NCBI GenBank assembly: GCA_903908065.1
Contig: CAIVQO010000090.1
Coordinates: 124,001 to 188,000 of the forward strand
Direction: 5' to 3'
Length of the DNA stretch: 64,000 bases
Source of the DNA: an uncultured beta proteobacterium
GTDB lineage: Bacteria; Pseudomonadota; Gammaproteobacteria; Burkholderiales; Rhodocyclaceae
Shown here: positions 44,723 through 54,165 of the stretch, in pieces
Layout: each line of letters opens with the position of its first letter
Numbering within the stretch: position 1 is the first letter of the stretch
Program-made: the position numbers and the translations under genes
Notes under the pieces: model-generated
Databases searched by the model: none
The model's input: only the letters and a program-made list of their open reading frames with translations
Told to the model about the DNA's origin: nothing

Positions 44723-46018
44723 ATGCCCTTGCTGCCCCCCCTCGCGGAAATCCTGCACGCTGCCGGCGGCCTCGTTACGGCCGTGATCGCCGGGCGCAAT
44801 TTCGACGCCGTGCTGGCCCGTGCCGGATTGTTCGGCCACGTCCGCGCGGCGAGCATGGACCTCGCCTACACCACCTTGCGCGCTTATGGCCGCGGCGATT
44901 TCCTGCTCGCCCGCCTGATCGAGCGACCGCTGGCCGAGCCGCCGGTGCGGGGCCTGCTGCTGGTGGCCTTGATGCGCCTGGAGACGCGGAGCGAGGATGC
45001 CCACACCACGGTCGATCAGGCGGTGAGCGCCGCCGCGCGCATCGCCGGCGGCCGCTTCAAGCCGCTGGTGAATGGCGTATTGCGCAATTTCCTGCGCCGC
45101 CGCGACGAATTGCTGGCCGCGGCGGAAGCCGACGAGGTCGCCCGCTGGCAGCATCCGGCCTGGTGGATCGCGCGCCTGCGCGCCGACCATCCGCGGCACT
45201 GGCAGGACATCCTGCGCGCCGGCAACAGCCACCCGCCGATGTGCCTGCGCGCCAATCGGCGCCGCCTGCAAGCCACGGCTACAGCCAGCGCCGCCGAATT
45301 GCTGGTGGCCCAGCTCGATGCGGCCGGCATCGGCGCGCGCGCGCTCGACGATACCGCCGTGTTGCTCGACAAACCCTTGCCGGTGGATCGCATCAGCGGC
45401 TTCGAGAGCGGCCTGTGTTCGGTGCAGGATTTTGGCGCCCAGGCGGCCGCGCGCCTGCTCGACGCCCGTGACGGCATGCGCGTGCTCGATGCCTGCGCCG
45501 CACCGGGCGGCAAGACCGCCCATCTGCTGGAGCGTGCCGACATCGAGCTGACCGCGCTCGACGCCGATGTCGCACGCGTTGCGCGCATCACCGAAAACCT
45601 GCAGCGCCTCGGCTTGGCGGCGACGGTCAAGGTGGCCGATGCCGGCAATCCGGACGTCTGGTGGGACGGCCGCCCCTTCGATCGCATCCTGGCCGACGTG
45701 CCCTGTTCGGCCTCGGGCGTGGTGCGCCGCCATCCCGACGCGAAGTGGTTGCGGCGTGAAACCGACGTCGCCGGATTCGCCGCCACGCAGGCACGGATCA
45801 TCGACGCCTTGTGGCCAACTCTGGCCCCCGGTGGCACAATGCTCTATGCAAGCTGCTCGGTGTTCGCGGCCGAGAATGCGCGCCAGGTGGACGCCTTCCT
45901 CGGCCGTCACCCGGATGCCCGGCCGGTGCCGGACGGAGCGGCTGCCGCCGGAGACGCCTACCAGATACCCGATGCCGACCATGACGGCTTTTTCTATGCA
46001 TTGCTGCAAAAGGCCTGA
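44723..46018 (+). CDS. rsmB: 16S rRNA m5C967 methyltransferase RsmB
   Basis: 431 residues from ATG 44723. An N-terminal NusB-like RNA-binding domain (about 1-135) is followed by the methyltransferase. The SAM motif is LDACAAPGGKTAHLLE. The two catalytic Cys lie in ADVPCSASGVVRRHPD and YASCSVFAAEN. It methylates C967 of 16S rRNA. It follows fmt as usual and overlaps the DUF4390 gene by 23 bp. Confidence 0.93.
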   Translation: MPLLPPLAEILHAAGGLVTAVIAGRNFDAVLARAGLFGHVRAASMDLAYTTLRAYGRGDFLLARLIERPLAEPPVRGLLLVALMRLETRSEDAHTTVDQAVSAAARIAGGRFKPLVNGVLRNFLRRRDELLAAAEADEVARWQHPAWWIARLRADHPRHWQDILRAGNSHPPMCLRANRRRLQATATASAAELLVAQLDAAGIGARALDDTAVLLDKPLPVDRISGFESGLCSVQDFGAQAAARLLDARDGMRVLDACAAPGGKTAHLLERADIELTALDADVARVARITENLQRLGLAATVKVADAGNPDVWWDGRPFDRILADVPCSASGVVRRHPDAKWLRRETDVAGFAATQARIIDALWPTLAPGGTMLYASCSVFAAENARQVDAFLGRHPDARPVPDGAAAAGDAYQIPDADHDGFFYALLQKA

Positions 46019-46577
46019 GCGCTGGCTGCGTGGAGTGCTGGCTGCCCTGCTTTGGCTGTGCGTCGCGCTCGCCCATGCCGGAAGCATCGAGCCGAAGAGT
46101 GCCTCGCTGACGCCGGGCGAGGACGGCTACACGCTCTCGGCCGAGTTCGCCGTCGATCTCGGCAATCGCCTCGAAGAGGCAGTGACGCGTGGCGTACCGC
46201 TGTACTTCAACCTGGAGTTCATCCTCGAGCGCAACCGCAAGTACTGGGTCAATGAACACATCGTTTCGCGCAATCTGTCCTACCGCCTGGCCTACAGCAG
46301 CCTGACCCGCCAGTATCGGCTGACCACCGGCAGCCTGCACCAGAATTTCGGCAGCCTGGCCGAGGCCCTGCGCGTGGTCGGCCGCATCGCCGCCCTGCCG
46401 GTGGCGGACAAGGATGCGCTGAAGAACGGCGAAAGCTACGAAGCGGCCCTGCGCCTCGCGCTCGACCGCAACCAGCTGCCCAAGCCCTTCCAGGTCGACG
46501 CCATCACCGACAAGGGCTTGCAGGTCGAAGCCAAGGTCTTGCGCTGGCAGTTCACCGCGCCGGTGGTGGCTCAATGA
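45996..46577 (+). CDS. DUF4390 exported protein
   Basis: 193 residues from ATG 45996; ATG 45981 is also in frame. The N-terminal signal is RWLRGVLAALLWLCVALAHA. The mature part has the family pattern GYTLSAEFAVDLGNRLEEAV and YFNLEFILERNRKYWVNE. It is regularly encoded between rsmB and the ntrY-like kinase in betaproteobacteria. It is presumably periplasmic; the function is unknown. Confidence 0.85.
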   Translation: MHCCKRPERWLRGVLAALLWLCVALAHAGSIEPKSASLTPGEDGYTLSAEFAVDLGNRLEEAVTRGVPLYFNLEFILERNRKYWVNEHIVSRNLSYRLAYSSLTRQYRLTTGSLHQNFGSLAEALRVVGRIAALPVADKDALKNGESYEAALRLALDRNQLPKPFQVDAITDKGLQVEAKVLRWQFTAPVVAQ

Positions 46578-46686
46578 GCGCCACGCACTGCCGCCCGCAG
46601 GGGCGCAAGCCAGGAACCGGAGCCGCGCAGCGGCGATCCGTTGTCACCCCCTACCTTGGGCAGGGGGCAGCGGGGAGGGCCGTTCC

Positions 46687-48849
46687 GTGAAGATCGCGCT
46701 GGCCGTCGTCGTTGCGCTGGGCGCGATCCTGCTGTTCCTGCTGGCGTCGGCCTCGGCCAATACCGCGCTGTTCGCGCAGAATTACCCCTGGCTGCTGGCG
46801 ATCAACGGCATCGCCGCCGTCGCGCTGCTGGTGCTGGTCGGCCTGCAGTTGCGCCGCCTGCGCCAGGACTTCCGGGACGGCGTGTTCGGCTCGCGGCTCA
46901 AGTCGCGCCTGCTGCTGATGCTGTCCCTGATGGCCGTCCTGCCCGGGGCGCTGGTGTATGCCGTGTCGATGCAGTTCGCCGTCAAGAGCATCGACTCCTG
47001 GTTCGACGTGCGCGTCGACGCGGCGCTGGAAGGCGGCCTCAACCTCGGTCGCAGCATGCTCGAAAGCCAGCAGTCCGAGCTGCTGGCCAAGGCGCGCAGC
47101 GCGGCGCTGGATCTGGGCGATGGCGGCGTCGCCAGCGCGGCGCGCCTGAATCGCGTGCGCGAGAATGCCAGCGCCCAGAGCGCGGCACTGATCACGCTGT
47201 CCGGCCAGGTGCTGGCCAGCAGCTCGGCCGAGATTGGCAGCCTGCTGCCTTCGCTGCCAACATCCAGCCAGCTGCGCCAGGCGCGCACCGGCCGCGGCAT
47301 CGCACTCACCGGCGATGCCGAAGGCGGCGGGCTGATGGTGCGCGCGCTGGTGCCGGTTGCCGGCAGCGGCTTCACCGCCGATTCGCAGATCCTGCAATTG
47401 ACCCAGATGGTGCCGGCATCGATCATCAAGAGCGCCGAAAGCGTCGAAACCGCGCATCGCGATTACCAGGAGCTGCAACTCGGCCGCGGCGGACTCAAGC
47501 AGATCTACACCCTGACCCTGACGCTGGCGTTGTTGCTGGCCCTGTTCGCTGCGATCGCCCTGGCATTCCTGCTCGCCGAACGGCTGGCGCGGCCGCTGTT
47601 GATCCTTGCCGAAGGGACGCAGGCGGTGGCGGCCGGCGATTTCACGCCGCGTGCCACGGTCGAAGCCTCCGACGAACTCGGCGTGCTGACCCATTCCTTC
47701 AACAGCATGACCCAGCAACTGGGGGAGGCGCGTGCCCAGGCCGAGCACCATCGGGCGGAAACCGAGGCGGCCCAGGCCTACCTCGAATCCGTGCTGGCCA
47801 ACCTGTCCGCCGGCGTGCTGGCCTTCGACTTGCGCTTTCGCCTGCGTGCCGCCAACCGCGGGGCGCTGGCGATCCTCGCCGACGACCTGTCCGGCTTCGA
47901 GCAGATGCGCTTGCAGGATTGGCCGCGGCACGAAACCCTGGCCGGCGAAATCCTCGAAAGCTTCGCCCGGCGCGGCGGCGAATGGCAGCAGCAGCTCGAA
48001 CTGGCGCGCCCGGACGGCATGGCGCAGGCCCTGCTGGTGCGTGGCAAGGCGCTGCCGGCGGGCGGCGGTGGCGGCTACGTGGTGGTGTTCGACGACATCA
48101 CGCAACTCATCGCGGCACAGCGTTCCGCCGCCTGGGGCGAGGTGGCGCAACGCCTGGCGCACGAGATCAAGAATCCGCTGACGCCGATCCAGCTTTCTGC
48201 CGAGCGGCTGCAGCTGAAGCTGGCCGACCAGCTCAACGGCCCGGGGCGCGAGCTGCTCGACCGCGCCACGCAGACCATCGTCAATCAGGTCGAGGCGATG
48301 AAGAACATGGTCAACGACTTTCGCGACTATGCGCGCACGCCGCTGCCGCAGCTGGCGCCGGTGGATCTGGCGGCCCTGCTCGGCGAGGTGCTGGACCTGT
48401 ATCACCAGTCGCGTGCCGAAATCGCCGTATCGCCAGCGCCGACTTCCGGCCTGCCGCAGGTGCTGGCCGATGCCAACCAGCTGCGCCAGGTGCTGCACAA
48501 CGTGCTGACCAACGCCCAGGATGCCCTGGCCGAAACAGATGCGCCGAAGATCACGATCAGCATTGTCCAGGATGCGAGGCGCATGCGCCTGACGGTGCGC
48601 GACAACGGCCCCGGCTTTCCGCCTCAGATCCTGTCGCGCGCCTTCGAACCCTATGTCACGACCAAGGCCAAAGGCACCGGCCTCGGCCTCGCCATCGTCA
48701 AGAAGATCGTCGACGACCACGGTGGCGAGATACGCCTTGCCAGCGACCATGGGGGCGAAGTCAGCATCTGGCTGCCGCTGGCGAATGGAACAGCCGACGA
48801 AGTCGCGCCGCGTGATCGGGCGAACAGCGAGGCGGCGAAAGCCGCATAG
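46687..48849 (+). CDS. ntrY: NtrY-type nitrogen-regulation sensor histidine kinase
   Basis: 720 residues from GTG 46687. Membrane segments at about 3-25, 35-55, 75-100 and 280-305 precede HAMP (about 305-360) and a PAS-like domain. The DHp helix carries AHEIKNPLTPIQLSAERL. The ATPase domain has VLHNVLTNAQDAL, DNGPGFPP and GTGLGLAIVKK. Residues about 579-586 (IAVSPAPT) come from a core copy of the dispersed repeat, placed between DHp and the ATP domain. It partners the NtrX-like protein 22 bp downstream. Confidence 0.92.
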   Translation: MKIALAVVVALGAILLFLLASASANTALFAQNYPWLLAINGIAAVALLVLVGLQLRRLRQDFRDGVFGSRLKSRLLLMLSLMAVLPGALVYAVSMQFAVKSIDSWFDVRVDAALEGGLNLGRSMLESQQSELLAKARSAALDLGDGGVASAARLNRVRENASAQSAALITLSGQVLASSSAEIGSLLPSLPTSSQLRQARTGRGIALTGDAEGGGLMVRALVPVAGSGFTADSQILQLTQMVPASIIKSAESVETAHRDYQELQLGRGGLKQIYTLTLTLALLLALFAAIALAFLLAERLARPLLILAEGTQAVAAGDFTPRATVEASDELGVLTHSFNSMTQQLGEARAQAEHHRAETEAAQAYLESVLANLSAGVLAFDLRFRLRAANRGALAILADDLSGFEQMRLQDWPRHETLAGEILESFARRGGEWQQQLELARPDGMAQALLVRGKALPAGGGGGYVVVFDDITQLIAAQRSAAWGEVAQRLAHEIKNPLTPIQLSAERLQLKLADQLNGPGRELLDRATQTIVNQVEAMKNMVNDFRDYARTPLPQLAPVDLAALLGEVLDLYHQSRAEIAVSPAPTSGLPQVLADANQLRQVLHNVLTNAQDALAETDAPKITISIVQDARRMRLTVRDNGPGFPPQILSRAFEPYVTTKAKGTGLGLAIVKKIVDDHGGEIRLASDHGGEVSIWLPLANGTADEVAPRDRANSEAAKAA
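48421..48446 (-). repeat. Core copy of the dispersed repeat inside ntrY
   Basis: Plus strand ATCGCCGTATCGCC then AGCGCCGACTTC. It is nearly identical to the core in the full priA copy. It encodes IAVSPAPTS in frame at a domain boundary of the kinase. Confidence 0.75.
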
Positions 48850-48871
48850 GGAAACAAGGGGGTAGGGAAAC

Positions 48872-50107
48872 ATGCCGAAGATACTGGTGGTCGATGACGA
48901 GGTCGGGATACGGGAGTTGCTCTCGGAAATCCTGCGCGACGAAGGCCATGACGTCCGGCTCGCCGAGAATGCCGCCGAGGCACGCGCCGCGCGCGACGCC
49001 GGGCGACCGGACCTGGTGCTGCTCGACATCTGGATGCCTGATACCGATGGCATCACCTTGCTCAAGGAATGGGGCGCCGCGGGCCAGCTCAACATGCCGG
49101 TGGTGATGATGTCGGGCCATGCCACGATCGACACCGCGGTCGAGGCGACGAAGATCGGCGCGCTCGATTTCCTGGAAAAGCCGATCGGCATGCAGAAACT
49201 GCTGGCGGCGGTGAAGAAGGGCCTCGAGCGCGGTGCGCGCAACGCCGGCGGCGGCCTGTCGCTGGGCGCCTTCGCCCGCCCCGGCCCCTTGCGCGACCTC
49301 AAGCGCCGCTTCGACCAAGTGCTGGCCAAGAGTCCGCTGCTGTTGCTGCGCGCGGCGCCGGGCGGCATCGTCGAGCTGGTGGCGCGCTCGGCGCAGTTGC
49401 CGGGCAAGCCCTGGTTCGACCTGGCCCACGATTCCAACCCGCTGTCCACCGAAGTCCTGCAACGCGCCAGCGGCGGCGTGCTCTGGTGCGAGGAATTGGC
49501 GCGCCTGAGCCGGCTGCAGCAAAAAAACCTGCTCTTCGCCGCCGAGCGCCTGGAGCGCTACAACCTGCGCCTGGTGGCCGCCACGACGCACAGCAGCGCG
49601 GAGTTGCAGGCCCTGGGCTGGGACGAGAACGGACTGCTGCGCCTGTTCGAGACCGGGCTTGGCGTGCCCAGCCTGGCCGAACTGAAGGACGAAGTGCCGG
49701 ACATCGCCACCCACCTGCTGACGCAATTGATGGAAAGCGATGAAGTGCCGCTGCGGCGCTTCTCCACAGCCGCGCTCAACGCCCTGCGCCAGCACGCGTG
49801 GGAGGGCGGTTACGGCGAGCTCAAGGCAGCGGTCAAATCGCTCGCCCTGGGCAGCCTGGGCGAGGAGATCGGCGAAGACGAGACCCTGCAGCTTCTGGCG
49901 CCGGCCGGCGAGCCTTCGCTGGTGCCGGCCGGGCTCGATCCCGAGGTGATCGAGCTGCCCTTGCGCGAGGCGCGCGAGGCCTTCGAGCGCATGTACTTCG
50001 AGTACCACCTGGCCAAGGACGGTGGCAACATGACGCGCCTGGCGGAAAAGACCGGCCTCGAACGCACCCACCTGTATCGCAAACTCAAGGACCTCGGCCT
50101 GCGCTGA
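48872..50107 (+). CDS. ntrX: NtrX-like response regulator with degenerate sigma54-activator domain
   Basis: 411 residues. The receiver domain (1-120) has phospho-acceptor D52 in LVLLDIWMPD and the Thr/Lys switch residues (MMSGHAT, EKPIG). The middle domain keeps the length and some helices of an AAA+ domain. It lacks Walker A (LRAAPGGIVEL at that position), lacks GAFTGA, and has GGVLWCEEL where the Walker B GG-LFLDE is expected. The Fis-type helix-turn-helix (about 380-411, NMTRLAEKTGLERTHLYRKL) is intact. It should bind DNA but not drive sigma54 opening. Confidence 0.88.
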   Translation: MPKILVVDDEVGIRELLSEILRDEGHDVRLAENAAEARAARDAGRPDLVLLDIWMPDTDGITLLKEWGAAGQLNMPVVMMSGHATIDTAVEATKIGALDFLEKPIGMQKLLAAVKKGLERGARNAGGGLSLGAFARPGPLRDLKRRFDQVLAKSPLLLLRAAPGGIVELVARSAQLPGKPWFDLAHDSNPLSTEVLQRASGGVLWCEELARLSRLQQKNLLFAAERLERYNLRLVAATTHSSAELQALGWDENGLLRLFETGLGVPSLAELKDEVPDIATHLLTQLMESDEVPLRRFSTAALNALRQHAWEGGYGELKAAVKSLALGSLGEEIGEDETLQLLAPAGEPSLVPAGLDPEVIELPLREAREAFERMYFEYHLAKDGGNMTRLAEKTGLERTHLYRKLKDLGLR

Positions 50108-50119
50108 GCGTAACTCACC

Positions 50120-51550
50120 ATGCGTATCGTGATTCTCGGTGCCGGCCAGGTCGGCGCTTCCGTGGCCGAGGCGCTCGCCTCCGAAGCCAACGACATCACC
50201 ATCGTCGACCAGAGCCGTGAGGCGATCGGCGACATCGCCGACCGCCTCGATGTGCGCACCCTGGTCGGCAACGGCGCCCTGCCCTCGGTCTTGAAGAATG
50301 CCGGCATGGACGACGCCGACATGCTGGTGGCGGTGACCCAGTCGGACTCGACCAACCTGGTGGCCTGCAAGATCGCGCGCAGCGTGTTCAACGTCACCAC
50401 GCGCGTCGCCCGCCTGCGTTCGGCCGATTATCTCGACGACCAGACGATGCTCGACGACGATCATTTCGCCGTCACCCACGCCATCTGCCCGGAACAGGAG
50501 ATCACAGACTACATCACGCGCCTGATCGAGTTCCCCGAGGCACTGCAGGTGCTGGAGTTCGCCGATGGGCGGGTGACCCTGGTTTGCGTCCGCGCCTATG
50601 ACGGCGGCCTGCTGGTGGGCAAGGCGATCCGCACCATGCGCGAGCACCTTCCGGAAGGCGTCGATGCCCGCATCGCGGCGATCTTCCGCGAGCACCAGCC
50701 GGTCGATCCCGACGGCAACACGGTGATCGAGGGCGGCGACGAGGTTTTCGTGCTCGCCGCCAGCGAACACATCCGGCCGGTGATGCGCGAACTGCGGCGC
50801 ATGCTGAAGCCGGTCAAGCGGGTAATGATCGCCGGCGGCGGCAACATTGGCGCCCGAGTCGCCGCCACGCTGGAAGCCGACCACGAGGTCAAGGTGGTGG
50901 AGCGCAACGCCGCGCGCGCCGAAGCCGTCGCCGCGCGGCTGCAGAAAAGCCTGGTGCTGCATGGCGAGGCCACCGACGAAAACGTCCTGGCGCAGGAGAA
51001 CATCGACGAGATGGACATGTTCCTTGCGCTTACCAACGACGACGAGGACAACATCATGGCCGCCTCGCTGGCTAAGCGCCTCGGCTGCAAGCGCGTGCTG
51101 GCGCTGATCAACCGCCGCGCCTATGCCGACATGGTGCAGGGCGGCCCGATCGACATCGGCCTTTCGCCGGCCCAGGTGTCCATCGGCTCGCTGTTGACCT
51201 TCTGCCGCCGCGGCGACGTGGCGCGCGTGCACAGCCTGCGCCGCGGCGCCGCCGAGGCGCTGGAGTTGGTGGTGCATGGCGACCGCAACAGCAGCAAGGT
51301 GGTGGGGCGGCGCATCGAGGAACTGCCGGTGATCAAGGGTGCCCACATCGGCGCCATCGTGCGCGACACGGGCGATCTGGCCGTGGTGCAGCGGGATGGC
51401 TTCCTGATCGACGAGAAACGGGCCAAGGTGATCATTCCCCACCACGACACGGTGATTGAAGAGAACGACCACGTGGTGGTGTTCTGTACCCGCAAGCGCG
51501 AGGTAATCCAGGTCGAGAAGCTGTTCCAGGTCGGCTTCCAGTTCCTTTGA
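50120..51550 (+). CDS. trkA: Trk potassium uptake regulatory subunit TrkA
   Basis: 476 residues with two RCK halves. Each starts with a Rossmann NAD-binding motif (MRIVILGAGQVGASVAEAL, and VMIAGGGNIGARVAATLE near residue 235), and each is followed by a TrkA_C domain. It gates the TrkH channel according to nucleotide binding at the inner face of the membrane. trkH begins 7 bp downstream. Confidence 0.94.
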   Translation: MRIVILGAGQVGASVAEALASEANDITIVDQSREAIGDIADRLDVRTLVGNGALPSVLKNAGMDDADMLVAVTQSDSTNLVACKIARSVFNVTTRVARLRSADYLDDQTMLDDDHFAVTHAICPEQEITDYITRLIEFPEALQVLEFADGRVTLVCVRAYDGGLLVGKAIRTMREHLPEGVDARIAAIFREHQPVDPDGNTVIEGGDEVFVLAASEHIRPVMRELRRMLKPVKRVMIAGGGNIGARVAATLEADHEVKVVERNAARAEAVAARLQKSLVLHGEATDENVLAQENIDEMDMFLALTNDDEDNIMAASLAKRLGCKRVLALINRRAYADMVQGGPIDIGLSPAQVSIGSLLTFCRRGDVARVHSLRRGAAEALELVVHGDRNSSKVVGRRIEELPVIKGAHIGAIVRDTGDLAVVQRDGFLIDEKRAKVIIPHHDTVIEENDHVVVFCTRKREVIQVEKLFQVGFQFL

Positions 51551-51557
51551 TACCGCG

Positions 51558-53012
51558 ATGAAACCCTATTACCCGGTCGTTCGGATCTTCGGCATTCTGC
51601 TGACTGCCTTTTCCATGACCCTGGCCGTGCCCTGGGCGTATTCCTATCTGATCGAGGACGGCGCCCAGTCGGCCTATGACGAAGCCTTCCTGGTGACCTT
51701 CCTCACCGGCCTGGGCCTTTGGTGGGCGGCACGCAGGGAGAAGCAGGATCTCAAGGTCCGCGACGGCTTCCTGCTGGTGGTCATGGTCTGGGCCCTGTTG
51801 CCGGTCTTTGCCGGCCTGCCCCTGATACTCCAGCTGAGGATCTCATTCACCGACGCTTACTTCGAAGCCATGTCGGGTCTGACCACCACCGGCGCCACTG
51901 TCCTGTCGGGCCTCGACGGTTTGCCGGCCTCGATCAACCTCTGGCGCGGCATGCTGGTCTGGCTCGGCGGGATGGGCCTGATCGTGCTGGCGGTGGCGGT
52001 GCTGCCGCTGCTCGGCATCGGTGGGCGACAAATGTTCAAGGCCGAAACGCCGGGGCCGATGAAGGACTCCAACCTGACGCCGCGCATGGCGGAAACCGCC
52101 AAGGGGCTCTGGGTGGTCTATGCCGCCGTTACGGTGTTGTGCATCCTGTCCTTCCATTGGGCCGGCATGAGCTGGTTCGATGCCGTGATGCACTCCTTTT
52201 CGACCATGGGCCTGGGTGGTTTTTCCAGCCATGATGCCAGCTTCGGCCATTGGGATTCGCCGCTGATCGAAGGCATCACCGTGGTATTCATGCTGATCGC
52301 CGGGATGAACTTCGCCACGCTGTTCCTCGCCGTGCGCGGACGCAGCCTGCGGCCCTACCTGTTCGATCCCGAGGCGAGCTACTTCCTCGGCGTGACGCTG
52401 GCCAGCGTGCTTGGCATCGCGGTCTACCTGCACTGGCAGGAAACCTACCCCGAGTTCCTCACCGCCCTGCGCCATTCCCTGTTCAACGTCGTCTCGATTG
52501 CCACCACGACCGGGTTTGCCAGCGTCGACTACAACCTGTGGCCCATCTTCGCGCCGCTGTGGATGCTCTTCCTCTGCAGCTTTGCCACCAGCGCCGGATC
52601 CACCGGTGGCGGCATCAAGATGGTGCGTGCCATCATCCTCTACAAGCAGGTGTATCGCGAACTGCTGCGCGCCATGCATCCCAACGCGATCTGGCCGGTG
52701 CGGGTGGGCGGCGAGCCGGTGCCGCAGAACATCCTCACTGCGGTGCTGGCCTTCGGTTTCGCCTACATGTGCTTCCTTGTCGCACTGACCCTGGTAATGA
52801 CCTTCTCCGGCCTCGATATCCTGACGGCCTTCACGGCCGTGGTGGCGACGGTGAACAACACCGGACCCGGATTGAACCAGGTCGGGCCCTCCACCACCTT
52901 CGAAGTACTGACCGACTTCCAGACATGGGTCTGCAGCTTTGCCATGCTGCTTGGCCGGCTCGAAATCTTCACCCTGCTGGTGGTGATGACGCCGGCCTTC
53001 TGGCGGCGCTGA
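51558..53012 (+). CDS. trkH: Trk potassium transporter TrkH
   Basis: 484 residues, polytopic. Four pore-loop repeats are visible, for example MSGLTTTGATVLSGLD, STMGLGGFSSHD, ATTTGFASVDYN and VATVNNTGPGLNQVGP, each with the central Gly of the selectivity filter. It imports K+ through the inner membrane with TrkA. A hairpin begins 7 bp after the stop and covers the hemE start region. Confidence 0.94.
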   Translation: MKPYYPVVRIFGILLTAFSMTLAVPWAYSYLIEDGAQSAYDEAFLVTFLTGLGLWWAARREKQDLKVRDGFLLVVMVWALLPVFAGLPLILQLRISFTDAYFEAMSGLTTTGATVLSGLDGLPASINLWRGMLVWLGGMGLIVLAVAVLPLLGIGGRQMFKAETPGPMKDSNLTPRMAETAKGLWVVYAAVTVLCILSFHWAGMSWFDAVMHSFSTMGLGGFSSHDASFGHWDSPLIEGITVVFMLIAGMNFATLFLAVRGRSLRPYLFDPEASYFLGVTLASVLGIAVYLHWQETYPEFLTALRHSLFNVVSIATTTGFASVDYNLWPIFAPLWMLFLCSFATSAGSTGGGIKMVRAIILYKQVYRELLRAMHPNAIWPVRVGGEPVPQNILTAVLAFGFAYMCFLVALTLVMTFSGLDILTAFTAVVATVNNTGPGLNQVGPSTTFEVLTDFQTWVCSFAMLLGRLEIFTLLVVMTPAFWRR

Positions 53013-53019
53013 GGTGCTC

Positions 53020-53057
53020 TGAGCGATAATTGCGGCTTCATTCCGCAGGATCGCTCA
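53020..53057 (+). promoter_or_regulatory. Hairpin occluding the hemE ribosome binding site
   Basis: TGAGCGAT (53020-53027) pairs with ATCGCTCA (53050-53057), with an inner GCGG/CCGC helix (53032-53035, 53043-53046). The SD-like AGGA (53047-53050) lies inside the stem and the ATG starts 1 bp after it. No T-tract follows, so translation control is more likely than termination. Confidence 0.45.
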
Positions 53058-53058
53058 A

Positions 53059-54165
53059 ATGTCACCCACGGCCCGCCCCAAGAACGACACCTTTCTTCGC
53101 GCCCTGCTGCGCCAGCCCGTCGATTACACGCCGGTCTGGCTGATGCGCCAGGCCGGCCGCTACCTGCCGGAGTACAACGAGACGCGGCGTCGCGCCGGCA
53201 GCTTCCTGCAACTGTGCAAGAACCCGCAACTGGCCTGCGAAGTCACCCTGCAACCGCTGTCCCGCTTCGAGCTGGATGCGGCCATCCTGTTTTCCGACAT
53301 CCTCACCGTGCCCGATGCGATGGGCCTCGGCCTGTATTTCGCCGAAGGCGAGGGCCCCAAGTTCGAGCGCCCGCTGCGCGAGGAATGGGCGATTCGCGAC
53401 CTCACCGCGCCAGACCCCAACGTCCATCTGCGCTACGTGATGGACGCCGTGGCGGAGATCCGCCGCGCCCTGCATGGCTCGGTGCCGCTGATCGGCTTCT
53501 CCGGCAGCCCGTGGACCCTGGCCTGCTACATGATCGAAGGCGGCTCGGGATCGGCCACCGATTACCGCACGGTCAAGACCATGCTCTACGACCGGCCCGA
53601 CCTGTTGCATCGCATCCTCGACGTCACCACCACGGCGGTGATCGACTACCTGAACGCGCAGATCGCGTCGGGTGCCCAGGCGGTGATGATTTTCGATTCC
53701 TGGGGCGGCGTCATGTCGCACGCCGCCTACCGCGAGTTTTCGCTGGCCTACATGCAGCGCATCGTCGCCGGCCTGACCAGGGTCAGCGAAGGCGAGCGCG
53801 TGCCCAGCATCGTGTTTACCAAGGGCGGCGGGCAGTGGCTGGAAGCCATTGCCGACATCGGCTGCGATGCCGTGGGCCTGGACTGGACCACCGATCTGGG
53901 CGAAGCCCGGCGGCGGGTTGGCAATCGTGTCGCGCTGCAGGGCAATTTCGATCCGATGGCAATGTTTGCCGCGCCCGACAAGGTGGCCGCCGAAGCCAGG
54001 AGGGTGCTGGACAGCTACGCTGCCGACCCTGCCGAGGCCAGAAAAGCCGGCGGCCATGTCTTCAATCTCGGCCACGGGATTTCGCAGTTCACCCCCCCGG
54101 ACAACGTAAAAATTCTGGTTGACACGGTGCATAGCCACAGCCGGCGCGCTTCCGCGACGGGCTGA
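53059..54165 (+). CDS. hemE: Uroporphyrinogen decarboxylase
   Basis: 368 residues. Diagnostic motifs are [17 protein letters not shown] (about 26-42), the catalytic Asp region [33 protein letters not shown] and [16 protein letters not shown]. It converts uroporphyrinogen III to coproporphyrinogen III in haem synthesis. A DnaA-box-rich gap and priA follow. Confidence 0.96.
   Translation: MSPTARPKNDTFLRALLRQPVDYTPVWLMRQAGRYLPEYNETRRRAGSFLQLCKNPQLACEVTLQPLSRFELDAAILFSDILTVPDAMGLGLYFAEGEGPKFERPLREEWAIRDLTAPDPNVHLRYVMDAVAEIRRALHGSVPLIGFSGSPWTLACYMIEGGSGSATDYRTVKTMLYDRPDLLHRILDVTTTAVIDYLNAQIASGAQAVMIFDSWGGVMSHAAYREFSLAYMQRIVAGLTRVSEGERVPSIVFTKGGGQWLEAIADIGCDAVGLDWTTDLGEARRRVGNRVALQGNFDPMAMFAAPDKVAAEARRVLDSYAADPAEARKAGGHVFNLGHGISQFTPPDNVKILVDTVHSHSRRASATG

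Noticed and set aside
46651-49449. 932-residue open frame antisense to ntrY/ntrX
   Set aside because: Shadow frame; no start signal, no domain, opposite to two clear genes.
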